Positions 43,111 to 52,476 of a stretch of DNA of 64,000 bases are shown in pieces. Each line of letters begins with the position of its first letter. Within the stretch, counting starts at the first letter, position 1. The translations under genes and the position numbers were made by a program. The stretch comes from Planobispora longispora. Its GTDB lineage: Bacteria; Actinomycetota; Actinomycetes; Streptosporangiales; Streptosporangiaceae. The notes beneath the pieces are model-generated. The model ran no database searches, had not been told where the DNA came from, and saw nothing but the letters and a program-made list of their open reading frames with translations. The stretch covers positions 124,001 to 188,000 of the forward strand of contig NZ_BOOH01000033.1 in assembly GCF_016863135.1 (NCBI RefSeq), written 5' to 3'.

Positions 43111-43638
43111 TCAGCTCCAGTCGAGCATGGGCTGCAGGTATCCCTCCAGGGTCAGCAGCCACCGCTTGGACTCGACGCCCTCGCCCCCGCTGAACCCGCC
43201 CAGGCCCCCGGCCGCCACCACCCGGTGACAGGGGACGATGACCGGGATCGGGTTGGCGCCCATGATCGACCCGATGGCCCGCGCGGGGATCCCGGTCCCG
43301 CTCCGGTCGGCGAGCTCGCCGTAGGTCACCGCCTGGCCGTAGGGGACCGTCTCGTACAGCGTGCCCAGCACCGCTCGCTGCACGGACGTCGTCAGCCGCC
43401 AGTCCACCGGGACGGTGAAGACCTTCAGCCGCTCGGCGTAGTAGTCCGCGAGCTCGCCCAGCACCGGGGCCGTCCGCCCCGGATCGTCCGCCTCGGTCAG
43501 CCCGAGCCCGTCCAGCAGCCGCCCGGCGAGCCACCGCCGGTCGCCCCAGCCGGTCCCGGCCACGCCCTCCTCGGTGACGGCGACGGTCATCTCCCCCAGG
43601 GGTGTCGCAAGGCTCCCGAACGCCACGGTTCCTACCAT
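43111..43638 (-). CDS. ogt: Methylated-DNA--protein-cysteine methyltransferase
   Basis: A 175-residue alkyltransferase that removes alkyl groups from O6-alkylguanine. The active-site motif is [21 protein letters not shown] with the acceptor Cys. The recognition helix region [18 protein letters not shown] and the Arg-containing [14 protein letters not shown] are conserved. The ATG at 43636-43638 is only 7 bases from the divergent rnz start, so promoters must overlap the opposite coding sequences. AGGG lies three bases upstream of the ATG. It precedes miaA on the same strand. Confidence 0.95.
   Translation of the reverse strand: MVGTVAFGSLATPLGEMTVAVTEEGVAGTGWGDRRWLAGRLLDGLGLTEADDPGRTAPVLGELADYYAERLKVFTVPVDWRLTTSVQRAVLGTLYETVPYGQAVTYGELADRSGTGIPARAIGSIMGANPIPVIVPCHRVVAAGGLGGFSGGEGVESKRWLLTLEGYLQPMLDWS
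43633..43638 (+). promoter_or_regulatory. Probable -10 box of leaderless rnz
   Basis: TACCAT ends exactly 7 bases before the rnz GTG start. This is the spacing seen for leaderless actinobacterial transcripts. The box coincides with the ogt start codon on the other strand. Confidence 0.5.
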
Positions 43639-43645
43639 TGGCCCT

Positions 43646-44569
43646 GTGTCCCTTCGTGAGCTCGTCGTTCTCGGCACCTCCAGCGCGGTCCCTACCCGCC
43701 ACCGTAATCACAATGGATATCTCCTGCTATGGGATGGTCAGGGCTTCCTGTTCGACCCGGGTGAGGGCACCCAGCGCCAGATGACCCGGGCGGGCGTCGG
43801 CTCCCACGACATCACCTGGATCTGCGTCACCCACTTCCACGGCGACCACTGCCTCGGCGTCCCCGGCATCGTCCAGCGCATCGCCAGGGACGGCGTCGCC
43901 CATCCCGTCCAGGCCGCCTATCCGGCGAGCGGCGAGACCTTCTGGCGCCGCCTGCGCCACGCCTCCGCCTTCGCCGACACCAAGGTGATCTCCGAACGCC
44001 CGGTCTCCGGCGAGGTCGCGACCTTCGACGCGGGCCCGGTGACCCTCACCGCCCGCCCGCTCTCCCATCCCGTCGAGGCGTACGGCTACCGCCTCGACGA
44101 GCCCGACGGCCGCCGGATGCTCCCCGAGCGGCTGCGGGAGCGCGGGATCCGGGGCCCGCTCGTCGGCGAGCTCCAGCGCGCCGGGACGGTGACGGCGCCG
44201 GACGGGTCCGCCGTGCGGCTGGAGGAGTGCAGCGAGCCCCGCCCCGGCCAGAGCGCGGCCTTCGTCATGGACACCCGGCTCTGCGACGGGGTGTTCGCGC
44301 TCGCCGAGGGCGTGGACCTGCTGGTGATCGAGTCCACGTTCCTGTCCGGGGAAGCGTCCCTGGCCACCGACTACGGGCACCTGACCGCCGCCCACGCGGG
44401 CCGGGTCGCGGCCGAGTCCGGGGCCCGCCGCCTGGTCCTGACCCACATCTCCGAGCGGTACGGCGTCGACGACGAGCCCCGGTTCGTGGAGGAGGCGGGG
44501 CACTTCTTCGACGGCGACATCGTCCTGGCCCAGGATCTGGCGCGCGTCCCCGTGCCCAGGCGCGCCTGA
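43646..44569 (+). CDS. rnz: Ribonuclease Z (metallo-beta-lactamase fold)
   Basis: A 307-residue RNase Z. The beginning is [25 protein letters not shown], with [11 protein letters not shown], the metal motif [47 protein letters not shown] and LTHISERY. It trims 3' ends of CCA-less tRNA precursors. The GTG at 43646 is chosen: a TACCAT -10-like box ends 7 bases before it, and no Shine-Dalgarno is seen, so it is probably leaderless. It is divergent from ogt by 7 bases. Confidence 0.95.
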   Translation: MSLRELVVLGTSSAVPTRHRNHNGYLLLWDGQGFLFDPGEGTQRQMTRAGVGSHDITWICVTHFHGDHCLGVPGIVQRIARDGVAHPVQAAYPASGETFWRRLRHASAFADTKVISERPVSGEVATFDAGPVTLTARPLSHPVEAYGYRLDEPDGRRMLPERLRERGIRGPLVGELQRAGTVTAPDGSAVRLEECSEPRPGQSAAFVMDTRLCDGVFALAEGVDLLVIESTFLSGEASLATDYGHLTAAHAGRVAAESGARRLVLTHISERYGVDDEPRFVEEAGHFFDGDIVLAQDLARVPVPRRA

Positions 44570-44652
44570 CGCGGCCCGTCCCCGGGCGCGCCGTGCGGCC
44601 CCGGTCGTTCCGTACGTCCCCGGTCGTTCCCGCGGCTCGGGGACGGCGGCCC

Positions 44653-45342
44653 TCAGGCGCCTGTCAGCAGGGCCACGAAGTATCCCACCCCGTACGGGGC
44701 GTCGTCGTAGAGGATCTCGCCGCGGAACGGCCCCCCGGCCCCGGCCCCGGCTCCGGCTCCGGCGAGGACCGTCAGGGCCGCCCGGCCCGCGACCCAGAGC
44801 CCGGCCGCCTCCCCGGGGTCGAGCTCGGGAGCCCCGCCCCGGGCGAGCGCGCCGACGATCGCGGCGTTGTACGGCTCGGCGCGGGGGTCGAGGTAGCCCG
44901 GCGCCTTCTCGGTCAGGCAGGCGGAGCCGTCCGCCATGACGAGGAGCGCCGCCCGCGCGTCCCCGGCGGCCAGGTCCGCGCCCAGGGCCGCGCACTCCTC
45001 CGGGGAGGCGTCGAAGGGCACCGCGTGGAAGGCGGAGGCGGTCAGGCCGCCGGCCTCCAGGAGCCGGCGGCCGACGGTGAGGGAGAGCGGCAGGATGGGC
45101 TCGCCGGCGCCGGCGCGCGCGTCCACGCCCCACGGCGCGAGGGTGCCCGCCGCGGCCGGGCCGTAGCTCCCGGCCGTCTCCGCCCCGCCGACCACCACGA
45201 CGGTCTCGGGCGCCGCCTCCGCCAGCCTTCCGACCGCGGCGGCGCAGGCCGCCCGGAGCTCGTCGAGCTCGGCCGCGGCGGCGCCGGCCAGCTCGGGGAA
45301 CAGCAGCGGAGGATGCGGGCACACGGCCGCGGCGACGATCAC
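44653..45342 (-). CDS. Class III extradiol dioxygenase (LigB-like) domain protein
   Basis: A 229-residue protein of the class III extradiol dioxygenase subunit B-like type common in actinomycetes: MIVAAAVCPHPPLLFPELAG, TVVVVGGAETAGSYGPAA, ALLVMADGSACLTEKAPGY and YNAAIVGALARG. Metal-binding His residues typical of true LigB dioxygenases are only partly visible, so catalytic activity is uncertain. An Ala/Gly alternation (AGAGAGAG) lies near residue 195. The GTG start at 45342 is used. It is convergent with rnz and sits conserved near miaA/miaB in related genomes (recollection). Confidence 0.8.
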   Translation of the reverse strand: MIVAAAVCPHPPLLFPELAGAAAAELDELRAACAAAVGRLAEAAPETVVVVGGAETAGSYGPAAAGTLAPWGVDARAGAGEPILPLSLTVGRRLLEAGGLTASAFHAVPFDASPEECAALGADLAAGDARAALLVMADGSACLTEKAPGYLDPRAEPYNAAIVGALARGGAPELDPGEAAGLWVAGRAALTVLAGAGAGAGAGGPFRGEILYDDAPYGVGYFVALLTGA

Positions 45343-45669
45343 GCCGCCAGACTAACGGAGCTCGCGGAGCCCACGGAGCCCACCGGAGCTCGGCTCACCT
45401 GCGGCGCGGCCCGGAACAGGGGTCCACCGCCCGCGTGCCGGACGGCGGGACCGGCGCACACCCGGCGACCAGCGGATGTCCGGGAGCCGGCGCAAGCCCG
45501 GGGACCGGCGTATGCCCGGGGACCGGCGTATGCCCGGGGACCGGCGTATGCCCGGCGACCGGTGCACGCCCAAGACCAGCGCACGCCCGGCGACCGGTGC
45601 ACGCCCAAGACCAGCGCACGCCCGGGGACCGGTGCACGCCCGGGGACCGGTGCGCCCACGGGCCCTCGA
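45343..45669. repeat. 327-base gene-free interval dominated by a minisatellite
   Basis: No gene is supported between the LigB-like gene and the membrane-anchored protein gene. About 213 bases consist of the 17-19-base tandem array described separately. The left 100 bases repeat GGAGC-type motifs (GAGCTCGCGGAGCCCACGGAG) and presumably hold the promoter of the LigB-like gene. Confidence 0.7.
45449..45661. repeat. Minisatellite of about twelve 17-19-base units
   Basis: Units follow the pattern ACCGGYGYAYGCCCGGGG with variants. Three identical units (ACCGGCGTATGCCCGGGG type) lie at about 45503-45556, and a 35-base higher-order unit is duplicated at about 45558-45627. Units touch without unique spacers, so this is a VNTR and not CRISPR. 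It lies directly downstream of the stop of the minus-strand membrane-protein gene. Confidence 0.9.
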
Positions 45670-46260
45670 TCAGCCCGTGGGCCCCTGCGGGGCGACGAAC
45701 CCCGCGGGGCCGTCGGCGGGCAGGCAGCAGTCCGGGGCGGCGGGCAGATCCTGCTTCTCGCCGCCCTTGCCGGAGTCGTTCTTGCCGGTGTCGGGCGTGG
45801 TCGAGTCGGAGCCCGATCCTGAGCCCTTCCTGTCCGACGTCCCGGTTCCGGAACCGGAGGTGTCGCCGTCGCCGGAGCCGCCGGACCGGTCGGCCGCGTC
45901 GGAGCCGCCGGACCGGTCGGCCGTGCCGGAGTCACCGGACCGGTCGGCGTCGACGGAGACGTTCGCGGGGTCGGACGGCTTGCCCTCGGGCTCGCCGGAC
46001 TCCCCCTCCGCCGTCGCGGGGTTCTGCGGGGCCGCCTCCTGCCCGCTCGACGGCGGCTGCGGGGCCGGGGCGGCGTCGCCGTCCATGCCCTTCATGACGG
46101 CGAACACGGCGCCTCCGCCCACGAGGGCGGCGGCGACGACGGAGACGACGGCTATGGCCGGGCCGCCCTTCCGCCGGGATCCGGGTCCGCCCGCTGGACC
46201 GGTGAGGATCTCGCGTTCTCCGGGCTGCTCGGGGTGACCCGGAGGCGGGGGGACGTGCAT
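45670..46260 (-). CDS. Single-pass membrane protein with Asp/Ser/Gly-repeat ectodomain
   Basis: A 196-residue protein. It has a cytosolic Pro-rich N-terminus (MHVPPPPGHPEQPG), one transmembrane helix (AIAVVSVVAAALVGGGAVFAV), and an acidic, disordered extracytoplasmic region with repeated DRSGGS-type units and Gly/Ser/Asp tracts. It ends with a short Cys-containing tail (DLPAAPDCCLPADG). GGGAG lies nine bases before the ATG. It is divergent from the proline-rich membrane protein at 46340, 79 bases away. I do not recognise a family; it looks like a cell-surface stalk. Confidence 0.65.
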   Translation of the reverse strand: MHVPPPPGHPEQPGEREILTGPAGGPGSRRKGGPAIAVVSVVAAALVGGGAVFAVMKGMDGDAAPAPQPPSSGQEAAPQNPATAEGESGEPEGKPSDPANVSVDADRSGDSGTADRSGGSDAADRSGGSGDGDTSGSGTGTSDRKGSGSGSDSTTPDTGKNDSGKGGEKQDLPAAPDCCLPADGPAGFVAPQGPTG

Positions 46261-46339
46261 GCGGAACAACTCCCTAGGTTTTCGACGGAAACCTCCGCGG
46301 CTTCCGAGGGTGCCGAACCACACTAGCCACAGAGGCGAA

Positions 46340-47017
46340 GTGCTTGCACGTCAATCACTAAGGGATCACGACTTGTCATACTTTCAAATACTGAAGAGAG
46401 CCTCGCGGACATATGTCCTGATCAGTGTCACAACCGCCGCCGGCGTCGCCGGAATCGGCGTATTGATCATGATGAACACCGCTCCGGATCCGGCCCCCGG
46501 AAACGGCACCTTCGAGAGCGGGAGATTCCCCGGGGACCGGCCCGTCTCATGGGACTCCTCCTGGATCTCCCCCGTCCCGGAACCCGCCTCCGCCGGGCCC
46601 GCCGGGGGGTTCCCCGCCGAACCGGCGCCGCCGGCCCGCGACCCGCTCGGGCGCGTCCTCGCCCCGGGCCCGTTCCCGCCGTCCGTCCCCCCGGTCCTCC
46701 CGCACGCGCGCGCCGTCCCGGAGAACGGGAGCGCCCCGCGAGGCCGCCTCGCCCCGCCGGTCCCCGCCGCCACGGCGGACGGGCACGGAGACGACGGCCC
46801 GCGACCGTCGCGGGCGGGCGAGCGCGGGGACGACGGTCCGCAGCCGTCGCGGGCGCCCGTCCCGCGGCCGCGTCCGGCGCCGTCCAGGATCCCGGCGCCG
46901 CGCCCTCCGGTCCCCGGCCCCGGTCAGACTCCTCGCCTGCCCGACCCGTGCGCGACCTTCGACGACTTCCGCAGGTCCTACTGCTACGCCGTGCTCGAGG
47001 AGATGACGAACCGCTGA
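46340..47017 (+). CDS. Proline-rich single-pass membrane protein
   Basis: A protein of about 225 residues. A short cytosolic N-terminus precedes a transmembrane helix (TYVLISVTTAAGVAGIGVLIM). An approximately 150-residue Pro/Ala/Arg-rich extracytoplasmic stretch follows, including a repeated HGDDGPRPSRAGERGDDGPQ unit. A conserved-looking C-terminal end with two Cys residues closes it (DPCATFDDFRRSYCYAVLEEM). GTG at 46340 has GAGG four bases upstream; an earlier ATG at 46259 would overlap the divergent gene and is not preferred. Unknown function, plausibly envelope-associated. Confidence 0.6.
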   Translation: MLARQSLRDHDLSYFQILKRASRTYVLISVTTAAGVAGIGVLIMMNTAPDPAPGNGTFESGRFPGDRPVSWDSSWISPVPEPASAGPAGGFPAEPAPPARDPLGRVLAPGPFPPSVPPVLPHARAVPENGSAPRGRLAPPVPAATADGHGDDGPRPSRAGERGDDGPQPSRAPVPRPRPAPSRIPAPRPPVPGPGQTPRLPDPCATFDDFRRSYCYAVLEEMTNR

Positions 47018-47042
47018 CGGAGGCCGCCGCGGGCCGGGGAGG

Positions 47043-48566
47043 TCAGGGGCAGGTGGAGCAGCCCGGCGCCTCCTGCCGGGCGGGGGCGGCCGGACGGCCG
47101 ATCGACGGCATGCCGAGCATGACCCCCGGCTTGCCCGCCTCGCCCGCCGGCGCGCCCTGGCGGGCCTGCCAGGCGTCGCCCGCGCGGGTGCGGCGCAGCT
47201 TGAGCACGGGGCCGTCGGCGACCAGGTGGTGCGGGGCGGCGTAGGTGACCTCCACGGTCACCATGTCACCGGGGCGCGGCTGCCCGTCCCCGCCGCCTTC
47301 GGGGCCCGGCGAGAAGTGCACCAGGCGGTTGTCGGGGGCGCGGCCGGACAGGCGGTGGGTCGCCTCGTCCTTGCGGCCCTCGCCCTCGGCCACCAGCACT
47401 TCCAGGACCCGGCCGACCTGCTTCTTGTTCTCCTCCCAGGAGATGTCGTTCTGCAGGGCGACGAGGCGCTCGTAGCGCTCCTGCACGACCTCCTTGGGGA
47501 TCTGGCCGTCCATGGTGGCGGCGGGCGTGCCGGGGCGGATGGAGTACTGGAAGGTGAAGGCGTTGGCGAAGCGCGACTCGCGCACCACGTCCAGCGTGCC
47601 CTGGAAGTCCTCCTCGGTCTCACCGGGGAAGCCCACGATGATGTCGGTGGAGATCGCCGCGTCGGGCATCGCCGCCCGGACCCGCTCGATGATGCCCAGG
47701 TAGCGCTCGGCCCGGTAGGAGCGGCGCATGGCCTTCAGGACCCGGTCGGAGCCGGACTGCAGCGGCATGTGGAGCTGGTGCATCACGTTGGGCGTCTCGG
47801 CCATGGCCGCGATGACGTCGTCGGTGAACGCCGCCGGGTGCGGGCTGGTGAAGCGCACGCGCTCCAGGCCGTCGATCTCGCCGCAGGCCCGCAGGAGCTT
47901 GCCGAAGGCGAGCCGGTCGCCGAACTCGACGCCGTAGGTGTTGACGTTCTGCCCCAGCAGGGTGATCTCCAGGACGCCCTGGTCGACGAGGGTCCGCACC
48001 TCGTTGAGGATGTCGCCGGGGCGGCGGTCCTTCTCCTTGCCGCGCAGCGACGGCACGATGCAGAAGGTGCAGGTGTTGTTGCAGCCCACGGAGATCGACA
48101 CCCACGCGGCGTAGGCGGACTCGCGCTTGGTCGGCAGCGTGCTGGGGAAGGTCTCCAGGGATTCCTTGATCTCGACCTGGGCCTCCCGCGCGATCCGGGC
48201 GCGTTCGAGCAGGACCGGCAGCGAGCCGATGTTGTGCGTGCCGAACACCACGTCGACCCAGGGCGCCCTGCGGACGATCTCGCCCTGGTCCTTCTGCGCG
48301 AGGCAGCCGCCCACGGCGATCTGCATGCCGGGGTTGCCCGCCTTCGCCGGGCGCAGGTGGCCGAGGTTGCCGTAGAGGCGGTTGTCGGCGTTCTCCCGGA
48401 CGGCGCAGGTGTTGAACACGACCACGTCGGCCGTCTCCCCCGCCGCGGCCGGGACGTAGCCGGCCTCCTCCAGGAGGCCCGACAGGCGCTCGGAGTCATG
48501 CACGTTCATCTGGCACCCGTAGGTACGAACCTCGTACGTGCGGGCGCTCTCCACGGTGACAGTCAT
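47043..48566 (-). CDS. miaB: tRNA-2-methylthio-N6-dimethylallyladenosine synthase
   Basis: A 507-residue radical SAM methylthiotransferase acting after MiaA at tRNA A37. The N-terminal UPF0004 domain binds the auxiliary 4Fe-4S cluster ([31 protein letters not shown]). The radical SAM motif is [27 protein letters not shown] domain is near residues 410-475. The C-terminal 30 residues form a Pro/Ala-rich tail ending in CSTCP, longer than usual. The ATG at 48566 is used; the open frame upstream is basic and unconserved. Confidence 0.97.
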   Translation of the reverse strand: MTVTVESARTYEVRTYGCQMNVHDSERLSGLLEEAGYVPAAAGETADVVVFNTCAVRENADNRLYGNLGHLRPAKAGNPGMQIAVGGCLAQKDQGEIVRRAPWVDVVFGTHNIGSLPVLLERARIAREAQVEIKESLETFPSTLPTKRESAYAAWVSISVGCNNTCTFCIVPSLRGKEKDRRPGDILNEVRTLVDQGVLEITLLGQNVNTYGVEFGDRLAFGKLLRACGEIDGLERVRFTSPHPAAFTDDVIAAMAETPNVMHQLHMPLQSGSDRVLKAMRRSYRAERYLGIIERVRAAMPDAAISTDIIVGFPGETEEDFQGTLDVVRESRFANAFTFQYSIRPGTPAATMDGQIPKEVVQERYERLVALQNDISWEENKKQVGRVLEVLVAEGEGRKDEATHRLSGRAPDNRLVHFSPGPEGGGDGQPRPGDMVTVEVTYAAPHHLVADGPVLKLRRTRAGDAWQARQGAPAGEAGKPGVMLGMPSIGRPAAPARQEAPGCSTCP

Positions 48567-48931
48567 CTCAACGAACAAGGGTAGGCGCTCCGCCGACTTC
48601 CGGGTACGGCTCCCGCGGAGCGCACGGAGCGTGACCGGTCCGCCGCGCCGGCGGGAACGGCGCCGCATGTGCTTCACCGCGCGTGCGGGGACCGCGCCCC
48701 GCGTGATCCGCCGTCCTCGGGGGAGACGGCGTCGCGCGTGGTCCGCCGGCCCGTTCGCGGTGCCACCAGGGGCGATTCATGAAATATCACTACATAGAAA
48801 ATTTTTTCATGATGGTCATCCGCCCAGCTCTCCCGCGCGAAACGCGGATGACCCAGCCGTTGGCCGTCCGTGATCGGATCGGTACCGCAGGGTTAGCGCG
48901 GCTTGCCCTCTTCGGAACTACGTTGTGATCT
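48567..48931. promoter_or_regulatory. 365-base spacer with AT-rich inverted repeat upstream of gluA
   Basis: No gene is supported here. An AT-rich block at 48775-48815 contains CATGAAA (48778-48784) and TTTCATG (48805-48811), a perfect 7-base inverted repeat with a 20-base spacer. TACGTT at 48919-48924 ends 7 bases before the gluA ATG, which suggests a leaderless promoter. The miaB-proximal 200 bases are GC-rich with no assignable signal. Confidence 0.5.
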
Positions 48932-49687
<756 letters not shown>

Positions 49688-49739
49688 TCCTTTCGACCGG
49701 CTGGTCACCCCAGATGAAGAAAAGGACTGAGGACAGAAC

Positions 49740-50627
49740 ATGCGAGTAATCCGTATCGGAGCCGCGCTCGTCGCCGCGAGCGCGCTCACCCTGGGCCTGG
49801 CGGCCTGCGGTGGGGACGGCGGCGACGGTGACACCGCGGCCTACACCACGGTCGCCGACAAGGCCAAGGGCGCCAAGAAGCTGATCGTCGGCACCAAGTG
49901 GGACCAGCCGAGCCTGGGCCTGAAGAAGGGCGCCGAGCCCGAGGGCTTCGACGTCGACGTCGCCAAGTACGTCGTCAAGGAACTCGCCGGCGGCGCCGAG
50001 GTGGAGATCGAGTGGAAGGAGTCCGCGTCGTCCAACCGCGAGGCGTTCCTCGCCAACGGCACCGTGGACATCATCTTCGCGACCTACTCGATCACCGACA
50101 GCCGCAAGGAGAAGGTGACGTTCGGCGGGCCGTACATCGTGGCCCACCAGGACGTCATGGTCCGGGCCGACGACACGAAGATCGCCAAGCCCCAGGACCT
50201 CGCGGGCAAGCGCATCTGCCAGGCCGCCGGCTCCAACTCCTACAAGCGGATCACCGACCCGCCGCCGGACGGCGAGCTCGACCTCGACGCCGAGCTCGTG
50301 GGCGCCGCGAACTACTCCGAGTGCGTCCAGAAGCTCGGCGGCAACAACCTCGACGCGGTGACCACCGACGACCTGATCCTGGCCGGTTTCGCCAAGCAGG
50401 CCGGCGAGGCGGGCGGGGGCTTCAAGATCCTCGGCCAGCCGTTCACCGACGAGAAGTACGGCGTCGGCCTGAAGAAGGGCGACACCAAGACGTGTGAGGC
50501 CGTCAACGCGGCCATCACCAAGATGTACCAGGACGGCACCGCCCAGAAGCTGTTCGAGAAGTGGTTCGCCGGGACCCAGGGCCTCACGGCCCCGACCGGC
50601 GCGCCGCAGTTCGAGCCCTGCGCGTAG
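49740..50627 (+). CDS. gluB: Glutamate ABC transporter substrate-binding lipoprotein
   Basis: A 295-residue solute-binding protein. The signal peptide ends in lipobox LGLAAC (Cys23), followed by a Gly/Asp linker. The periplasmic-binding fold shows KLIVGTKWDQPSLGLKKGAEPEGFD-type segments, FATYSITDSRKEKVTFGGPY (typical amino-acid-binding loop), GKRICQAAGSNSYKR and LGGNNLDAVTTDDLIL. It delivers glutamate, or a close acidic amino acid, to GluCD. It lies 52 bases after gluA. Confidence 0.95.
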   Translation: MRVIRIGAALVAASALTLGLAACGGDGGDGDTAAYTTVADKAKGAKKLIVGTKWDQPSLGLKKGAEPEGFDVDVAKYVVKELAGGAEVEIEWKESASSNREAFLANGTVDIIFATYSITDSRKEKVTFGGPYIVAHQDVMVRADDTKIAKPQDLAGKRICQAAGSNSYKRITDPPPDGELDLDAELVGAANYSECVQKLGGNNLDAVTTDDLILAGFAKQAGEAGGGFKILGQPFTDEKYGVGLKKGDTKTCEAVNAAITKMYQDGTAQKLFEKWFAGTQGLTAPTGAPQFEPCA

Positions 50628-50697
50628 TCCGGCCTCACGTGGCGGCCGGTGACCCCACCGGGGACACCGGCCGCCGCCGTCTTCGCTGTGGAGCACC

Positions 50698-51366
50698 ATG
50701 GACGATCTGATCAAATACGCCCCCGCCCTCTTCGACGGCTTCATGGAGAACGTCAAGCTCTCGTTGATGTGCGGGGTCCTCTCCCTCGTACTCGGCACGA
50801 TCCTGGTGTCGATGCGGGTCTCCCCGACACCGGTCCTGCGCGCCGCCGGGACCGTCTACGTCAACGTCGTGCGGAACACCCCGCTGACGCTCGTGCTGGC
50901 CTTCTCCGCGCTCGGCCTCAGTGACACCCTCGGCCTGGCCTTCTCGGACAAGCCCAGCAGCAACAGCTTCTGGCTGGTCGTGCTCGGACTGTCGATCTAC
51001 ACGGCCGCCTTCGTCTGCGAGGCGCTGCGCTCGGGCATCAACACGGTGCCGCTCGGACAGGCCGAGGCCGCGCGGGCCATCGGGCTCACCTTCCTGCAGT
51101 CCCTGCGGCTGATCATCCTGCCGCAGGCGTTCCGCGCGGTGATCGCCCCGCTCGGCAGCGTGATGATCGCGATGATCAAGAACACCACGGTGGCGATCGC
51201 GGGAGGCTACCTTGCGGAATCGGCGTTCGTCATGAAGGACACCTTCGACGACACGGGCGTGTCCATCCCGATCTTCCTCGGCCTCGTCCTCGCGTTCATG
51301 GCGGTGACCCTGCCGGTCGGCTTCCTCACCGGCTGGCTGGCCCGGCGGCTGGCGGTGGCGCGGTGA
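50698..51366 (+). CDS. gluC: Glutamate ABC transporter permease
   Basis: A 222-residue HisMQ-type permease with about five transmembrane helices. The EAA-loop region is EALRSGINTVPLGQAEAARAIGLTF and the segment RNTPLTLVLAFSALGL is typical of glutamate permeases. The ATG is at 50698, after a 70-base gap from gluB. Its stop overlaps the gluD GTG start (GTGA), indicating coupled translation. Confidence 0.95.
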   Translation: MDDLIKYAPALFDGFMENVKLSLMCGVLSLVLGTILVSMRVSPTPVLRAAGTVYVNVVRNTPLTLVLAFSALGLSDTLGLAFSDKPSSNSFWLVVLGLSIYTAAFVCEALRSGINTVPLGQAEAARAIGLTFLQSLRLIILPQAFRAVIAPLGSVMIAMIKNTTVAIAGGYLAESAFVMKDTFDDTGVSIPIFLGLVLAFMAVTLPVGFLTGWLARRLAVAR

Positions 51367-52256
51367 GCAGCGCCTCCGTCCTCTTCGACGCGCCGGGACC
51401 GCGCGCCCGCGCGCGCAACGCCCTCTACACGGTCGCCGGCCTGGCCGCGATCATCGCGATCCTGTACTTCATCTACGTCAAGTTCGACGAGAAGAAGCAG
51501 TGGGAGGGCAGGATCTGGCAGCCCTTCCTGGAGCCGGACACCTGGACGACGCACATCCTCCCCGGCCTGCTCGGCACCTTGCAGGCCGCGGCCCTGGCCG
51601 CGGTGCTCGCGCTCGTCTTCGGCGCCGTGTTCGGCCTGGCGAGGCTCTCCGACCACGCCTGGGTCAGGATCCCCGCCGGGGTGGTCGTCGAGGTCTTCCG
51701 GGCCATCCCGCTGCTCCTGCTGATCTTCTTCATCTTCTATCTCGCGCCGAGCGTCATGGGCGGCGGCGACTACGCCTTCATGGCGGTGGTCGCCGGCCTG
51801 ACCCTCTACAACGGGTCGGTCCTGGCCGAGGTCGTCCGGGCGGGCGTGCTGGCCGTGCCGAGAGGCCAGTCGGAGGCGGCCTACGCCATCGGCCTGCGCA
51901 AGAACCAGGTCATGCGGATGGTCCTGCTCCCCCAGGCCGTGACCGCGATGATGCCCGCGATCGTGAGCCAGCTGGTCGTGCTCCTCAAGGACACGGCGCT
52001 GGGGTACATCATCGCCTACGTGGACCTGCTGAACACGGGCTTCAAGATCCTGCCCGCGGTCTTCTTCGGGTCCCTCATCCCCGCCGCGATCGTCATCGGG
52101 GTCATCTACGTCGGCCTCAACATGGCGCTCAGCGCCCTGGCCACCTGGCTGGAGAAGCGCAGCCGACGCAGCCGCAAGACGGCGGCCCGGCCGATCGCAC
52201 CGCCCGGGGCGGCCGCGGCTGAGGGCGCGAGCGGCATCGGGGCCGCGGTGGACTGA
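51363..52256 (+). CDS. gluD: Glutamate ABC transporter permease
   Basis: A 297-residue permease with an N-terminal helix (ALYTVAGLAAIIAILYFIYV) ahead of the transport domain. The permease motif is EVVRAGVLAVPRGQSEAAYAIGL, followed by LLPQAVTAMMPAIVSQLV. It has a charged C-terminal tail rich in Arg and Ala. It pairs with GluC. It is followed by a strong hairpin at 52280-52319, closing the operon. Confidence 0.95.
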   Translation: MSSASVLFDAPGPRARARNALYTVAGLAAIIAILYFIYVKFDEKKQWEGRIWQPFLEPDTWTTHILPGLLGTLQAAALAAVLALVFGAVFGLARLSDHAWVRIPAGVVVEVFRAIPLLLLIFFIFYLAPSVMGGGDYAFMAVVAGLTLYNGSVLAEVVRAGVLAVPRGQSEAAYAIGLRKNQVMRMVLLPQAVTAMMPAIVSQLVVLLKDTALGYIIAYVDLLNTGFKILPAVFFGSLIPAAIVIGVIYVGLNMALSALATWLEKRSRRSRKTAARPIAPPGAAAAEGASGIGAAVD

Positions 52257-52279
52257 CCCGGTCCCGCCGATCCGGTCCC

Positions 52280-52319
52280 GGCGCGGGGCGGTCACCCGGA
52301 AGGGCGGCCGCCCCGCGCC
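52280..52319 (+). terminator. Strong hairpin terminating the gluABCD operon
   Basis: A perfect 12-base-pair stem, GGCGCGGGGCGG with CCGCCCCGCGCC, and a 16-base loop starts 24 bases after the gluD stop. There is no U-tract, as is common in actinomycetes. Confidence 0.65.
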
Positions 52320-52476
52320 GTTCCCGGCGACCGGGCCCCGGGAGTCCCAGAACTCCGGGAGTCGCGGAGCGCCGGGACGGCGGCGTTCCGGGGACCCGGG
52401 GAGACGACTACCGACACCCGGACACGATGAGCCCCATACCGGCGACACGGGACGGGTTATCGGGCAGGATTACGCC

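Noticed and set aside
45449-45661. CRISPR array
   Set aside because: Repeat units are only 17-19 bases and directly abut each other with no unique spacers; no cas genes are nearby.
27358-48903. Identical 14-mer AGGGTTAGCGCGGC upstream of the PepSY-like gene and of gluA
   Set aside because: In 64 kb of very GC-rich DNA, shared 14-mers are expected by chance, and no other similarity extends the match.
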